From Cunninghamella blakesleeana (taxonomy: Eukaryota > Mucoromycota > Mucoromycetes > Mucorales > Cunninghamellaceae), in assembly GCA_017871115.1 (NCBI GenBank), contig JAFCIZ010000011.1:947501-1011500 (forward strand): a DNA stretch of 64,000 bases, in the 5' to 3' direction. The position numbers were made by a program, and so were the translations under genes. Below the pieces are notes generated by a model, which was not told the origin of the DNA, searched no databases, and was given only the letters and a program-made list of their open reading frames with translations. Of this stretch, positions 61,530 through 64,000 are shown in pieces (positions within the stretch are counted from its first letter, which is position 1; every line of letters starts with the position of its first letter).

Positions 61530-64000
61530 TTATTTGTTGAAACTTGCAAAATAAAAAGAAGGAGGTAAGTGTTCCAAAATACTTTCCTTTCTACGTTCCA
61601 CTACTACCATAGAATTTGCATCAAGGAAATCGCAATATAAAATATGTTGGAAGGCTGTTGAAAACGATTCTTCAAAAACAGGAGGTTGAGTGTTGGTGGC
61701 AGTTTTTTCTATTTCTTGCTGATCAGCTTTTCGTTTATTATTATTGATTTTAACATCTTTAGTGTTATTAACAGCAATATTTTTAGAAGATTGATGGGAC
61801 ATATCAACTTGAGACATAAATGTACTTCCATAAACAACCATTTTGTCTTTTGAAGCTGGATTATAAGCTACACCTCGTATACGGTCACGGAAAGAATGAA
61901 TTCTTGTATCTTCTTGATGGCGATGTTTAATTGACCATTTAGTTTGTCGTTTATGTTCCACGTCATAAATAGAAAATGTATTATTTGCATAGCCAATAAA
62001 TAATTCATTGGGTTTAAAGGGATTAAAAGATAAAGCTGTTTCAGGTACAATAGAACTTGGTAAAGTATAATGAAGCTATAAAAAAAAAAGAAGTATAAGT
62101 ATAAAAATATCAATTTTTTTTTCACATATATAAAAAAAACATAATGTTAATATATAAGTTACCTTTAAACTATCCAAATTAAATACAAAAGTTTGGTTTT
62201 TATCATCTCCAGTAACTAACCATTGACCATCTGGACTTACAGCAATATTAATGACCGTATTTGGTTCACCAGATTGATTTTGATGTTGATCGAAAGTTTT
62301 GACAATTTCAAATTCATCTTGTTCCCAGTGTGATAAATCAATAACTATAATTTTCATTTCTACAGTTACTACTACAAGTTTATCAGAACTAGGTGTAAAG
62401 ATAACATGGTGTCCTCCCATTGCAATATTATGTTTAGAAAAGTATGATGCTAAAGCTAAATCCAAACCACGCATTTTCTTAACGGCCCATACTTGTTTTT
62501 CTTCACGATTTACTTCTTCATCATCGCCACTTTCATCCATTAATTCATCTTCTTCATCATCCTTTATAAATACACGAATATATAATATAAAAGTAAGTTC
62601 AAATGAATAATAAATAATACATTCCAGAGCATTTAACTTTCATTACTTTATATTTTACTTTTACTTACTTTTGATCGTATTAATTTAAATAATCTTATAT
62701 TTTCTACATCACAAGTTGCAATCCATTGTGCATTTTCAGATAAAGAGGCAGAAGTAATATAACAATCATCTTTAAGGTTAAGTTCAATTAAAAATTCATG
62801 AGGTTCATACATTTCCGGAATGGATCCTTTTGTTGCATAATCAAGAGCGCCAGCTAAAAGTAAAATAAAAAAGTGAAAAAATAATAATATGTACATGTTA
62901 AATAAACCATTCTTCATTCTAGTCTATATTAAATATTTTTATACTATTTATTTACCTTTTCCTAATTTCCATAAAGAGATTGTACTAAAGAATCTAGCCA
63001 TGATCAATTTATGAGACTTTGAAATGGAAACAATATTTCTTCTAGCAAAGGGAGTAATACGATTTTGTTGTAAACGAGGAAATTCTTTTGCAGGAGAAGC
63101 TACTAATTCCACATCGACACCACCAGAAACGATAGAATTGATTTCAGGACGATCATCTAAAGCAAGAGATCGGATATCATGCCAATGATAACGACGACTA
63201 CCAAGAGTTGTCCATGTACCGGGAGAAGTTTTCTTTTTATTCTTTTGTGCTTGGACTCGTTTATTCACTACAATTTTTTGATCCACACCAGCTGAAAAGA
63301 CGAGATTACCATCTGCTGAAGCGACAATGGATAAAATATCTGCAGAATGAGCTTTTAAAGATTGTTTCAAAGTACCTAATTCTGAATCCCAAAACATCAA
63401 GTTACCTAAAGAGTCTCCAGATATAATAGTATTATGACTAAAGATAATGATAAAAGTTATAAATCAATACATATATTAATGTCAATACCTTTTTTAATAA
63501 TTTTAATAGTTATATATATGCATTAATTCTTACATTGTTGTAGCAATTGACCATACCATAGTTTTAGATTTACTATGCTTATCAACTGTCATACGTTGTA
63601 CCGATCTACCAAGTTGTACATTCCATTTATGAATATTACTATTTGCTCCACCTGTTACAATATAACTGTCATTTGGTCCCCATGCAATTGATAAAATACG
63701 TCCTATTTATTTTAAAAATAAATAAATAGATTGGCAATGAGTACATATTTTTTTTTTCATTTTCTGTCATCATACTATTTGAATACATATATATATATAT
63801 TACCCTTTTGTGGCTCAAAGCTTCGTATATATTCCAATTGATTATCTGATATATCATAAATTCTAACACATCCATCTTCACAGCCAGCAGCTAAACGTGT
63901 CCCATTACTATTGACAGCTAAACACCAAATAGCACCACCATTAGAATCGACTGATTTCTACCGATAATAAAAATATAAAATATATAAAATAAGTAAATAT
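61530..64000 (-). CDS. UTP4: Utp4/cirhin WD-repeat protein (5' end missing)
   Basis: The gene runs off the right edge; its N-terminal exon(s) lie beyond 64000. Visible exons code for WD repeats: GGAIWCLAVNSNGTRLAAGCEDGCVRIYD, SIAWGPNDSYIVTGGANSNIHKW, MTIISGDSLGNLMFWDSELGTLKQSLKAHSADILSI, FSAGVDQKIVVNKRV, RRYHWHDIRSLALDDRPEINSIVSGGVDVELV, then FFSTISLWKLGK and CDVENIRLFKL, IAVSPDGQWLVTGDD. The C-terminus ends MVVVERRKESILEHLPPSFYFASFNK, typical of Utp4. Utp4 is part of the t-UTP/UTP-A complex that starts 18S pre-rRNA processing in the nucleolus. A middle acidic loop (DESGDDEEVNREEK) and a Lys/Asn-rich insert near the end are seen. Confidence 0.93.

Overview
The window is nuclear DNA of a fungus, most likely an early-diverging, very AT-rich one (Mucoromycota/Mucorales-like). 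The basis is many short GT..AG introns of about 50-150 bp, compact head-to-tail genes with A/T-only spacers, runs of (AAT)n both in coding sequence (Asn tracts) and in introns, and a gene set typical of fungi: Ded1 helicase, a CRH-type glycoside hydrolase 16, Erg27, Pah1/Ned1 lipin, a Tag1/DUF3712-like protein, UreD, Nic96. The genus is inference; no rRNA or tRNA gene was found to fix it.

Layout. 0.4-1.3 kb: decayed F-box gene. 1.5-3.3 kb (+): TFIIB-type zinc-ribbon protein. 4.0-15.3 kb (all -): Ded1-like DEAD-box helicase, anillin-like PH protein, GH16 cell-wall transglycosylase, MutY DNA glycosylase, RhoGAP. 15.8-17.8 kb (+): Erf2-like DHHC palmitoyltransferase, convergent with UreD (18.2-19.35 kb, -), which is divergent from a Bud21/Utp16-like nucleolar protein (19.6-20.5 kb, +). 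22.3-26.3 kb (+): Nic96/Nup93. 27.8-30.3 kb (+): three-RRM Nam8/Ngr1-like protein. 31.0-32.5 kb (+): Erg27. 32.9-37.1 kb (+): lipin phosphatidate phosphatase. 37.6-42.2 kb: a complete-looking DIRS-type tyrosine-recombinase retrotransposon on the minus strand, with inverted terminal repeats and an internal complementary region. 43.1-47.9 kb (+): 1483-residue DUF3712/Tag1-like membrane protein. 48.8-50.7 kb: two small minus-strand genes and a small plus-strand stand-alone TFIIS-central-domain protein. 51.4-53.5 kb: second decayed F-box/leucine-rich gene, related to the one at the left edge. 53.9-54.7 kb (+): eIF1AD. 55.2-58.7 kb (-): proline-rich two-TM protein and a Pfa3-like DHHC enzyme. 59.7 kb (+): small single-TM protein. 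61.5-64.0 kb (-): Utp4/cirhin WD-repeat protein, cut by the right edge.

The genes are mostly housekeeping: ribosome biogenesis (Utp16-like, Utp4), translation (Ded1, eIF1AD), transcription (TFIIB-like, TFIIS-like), lipid metabolism (Erg27, lipin), membrane and wall biology (two DHHC enzymes, GH16, RhoGAP, anillin-like). I see no operon-like or secondary-metabolite cluster. The most notable element is the DIRS retrotransposon, whose replication structure can be read directly: a 97+ bp exact inverted repeat, an internal region that joins complements of both outer ends, and coding frames packed by overlaps consistent with -1 shifts. The exon joins given here were made by eye from splice signals and frame continuity, without transcript data.
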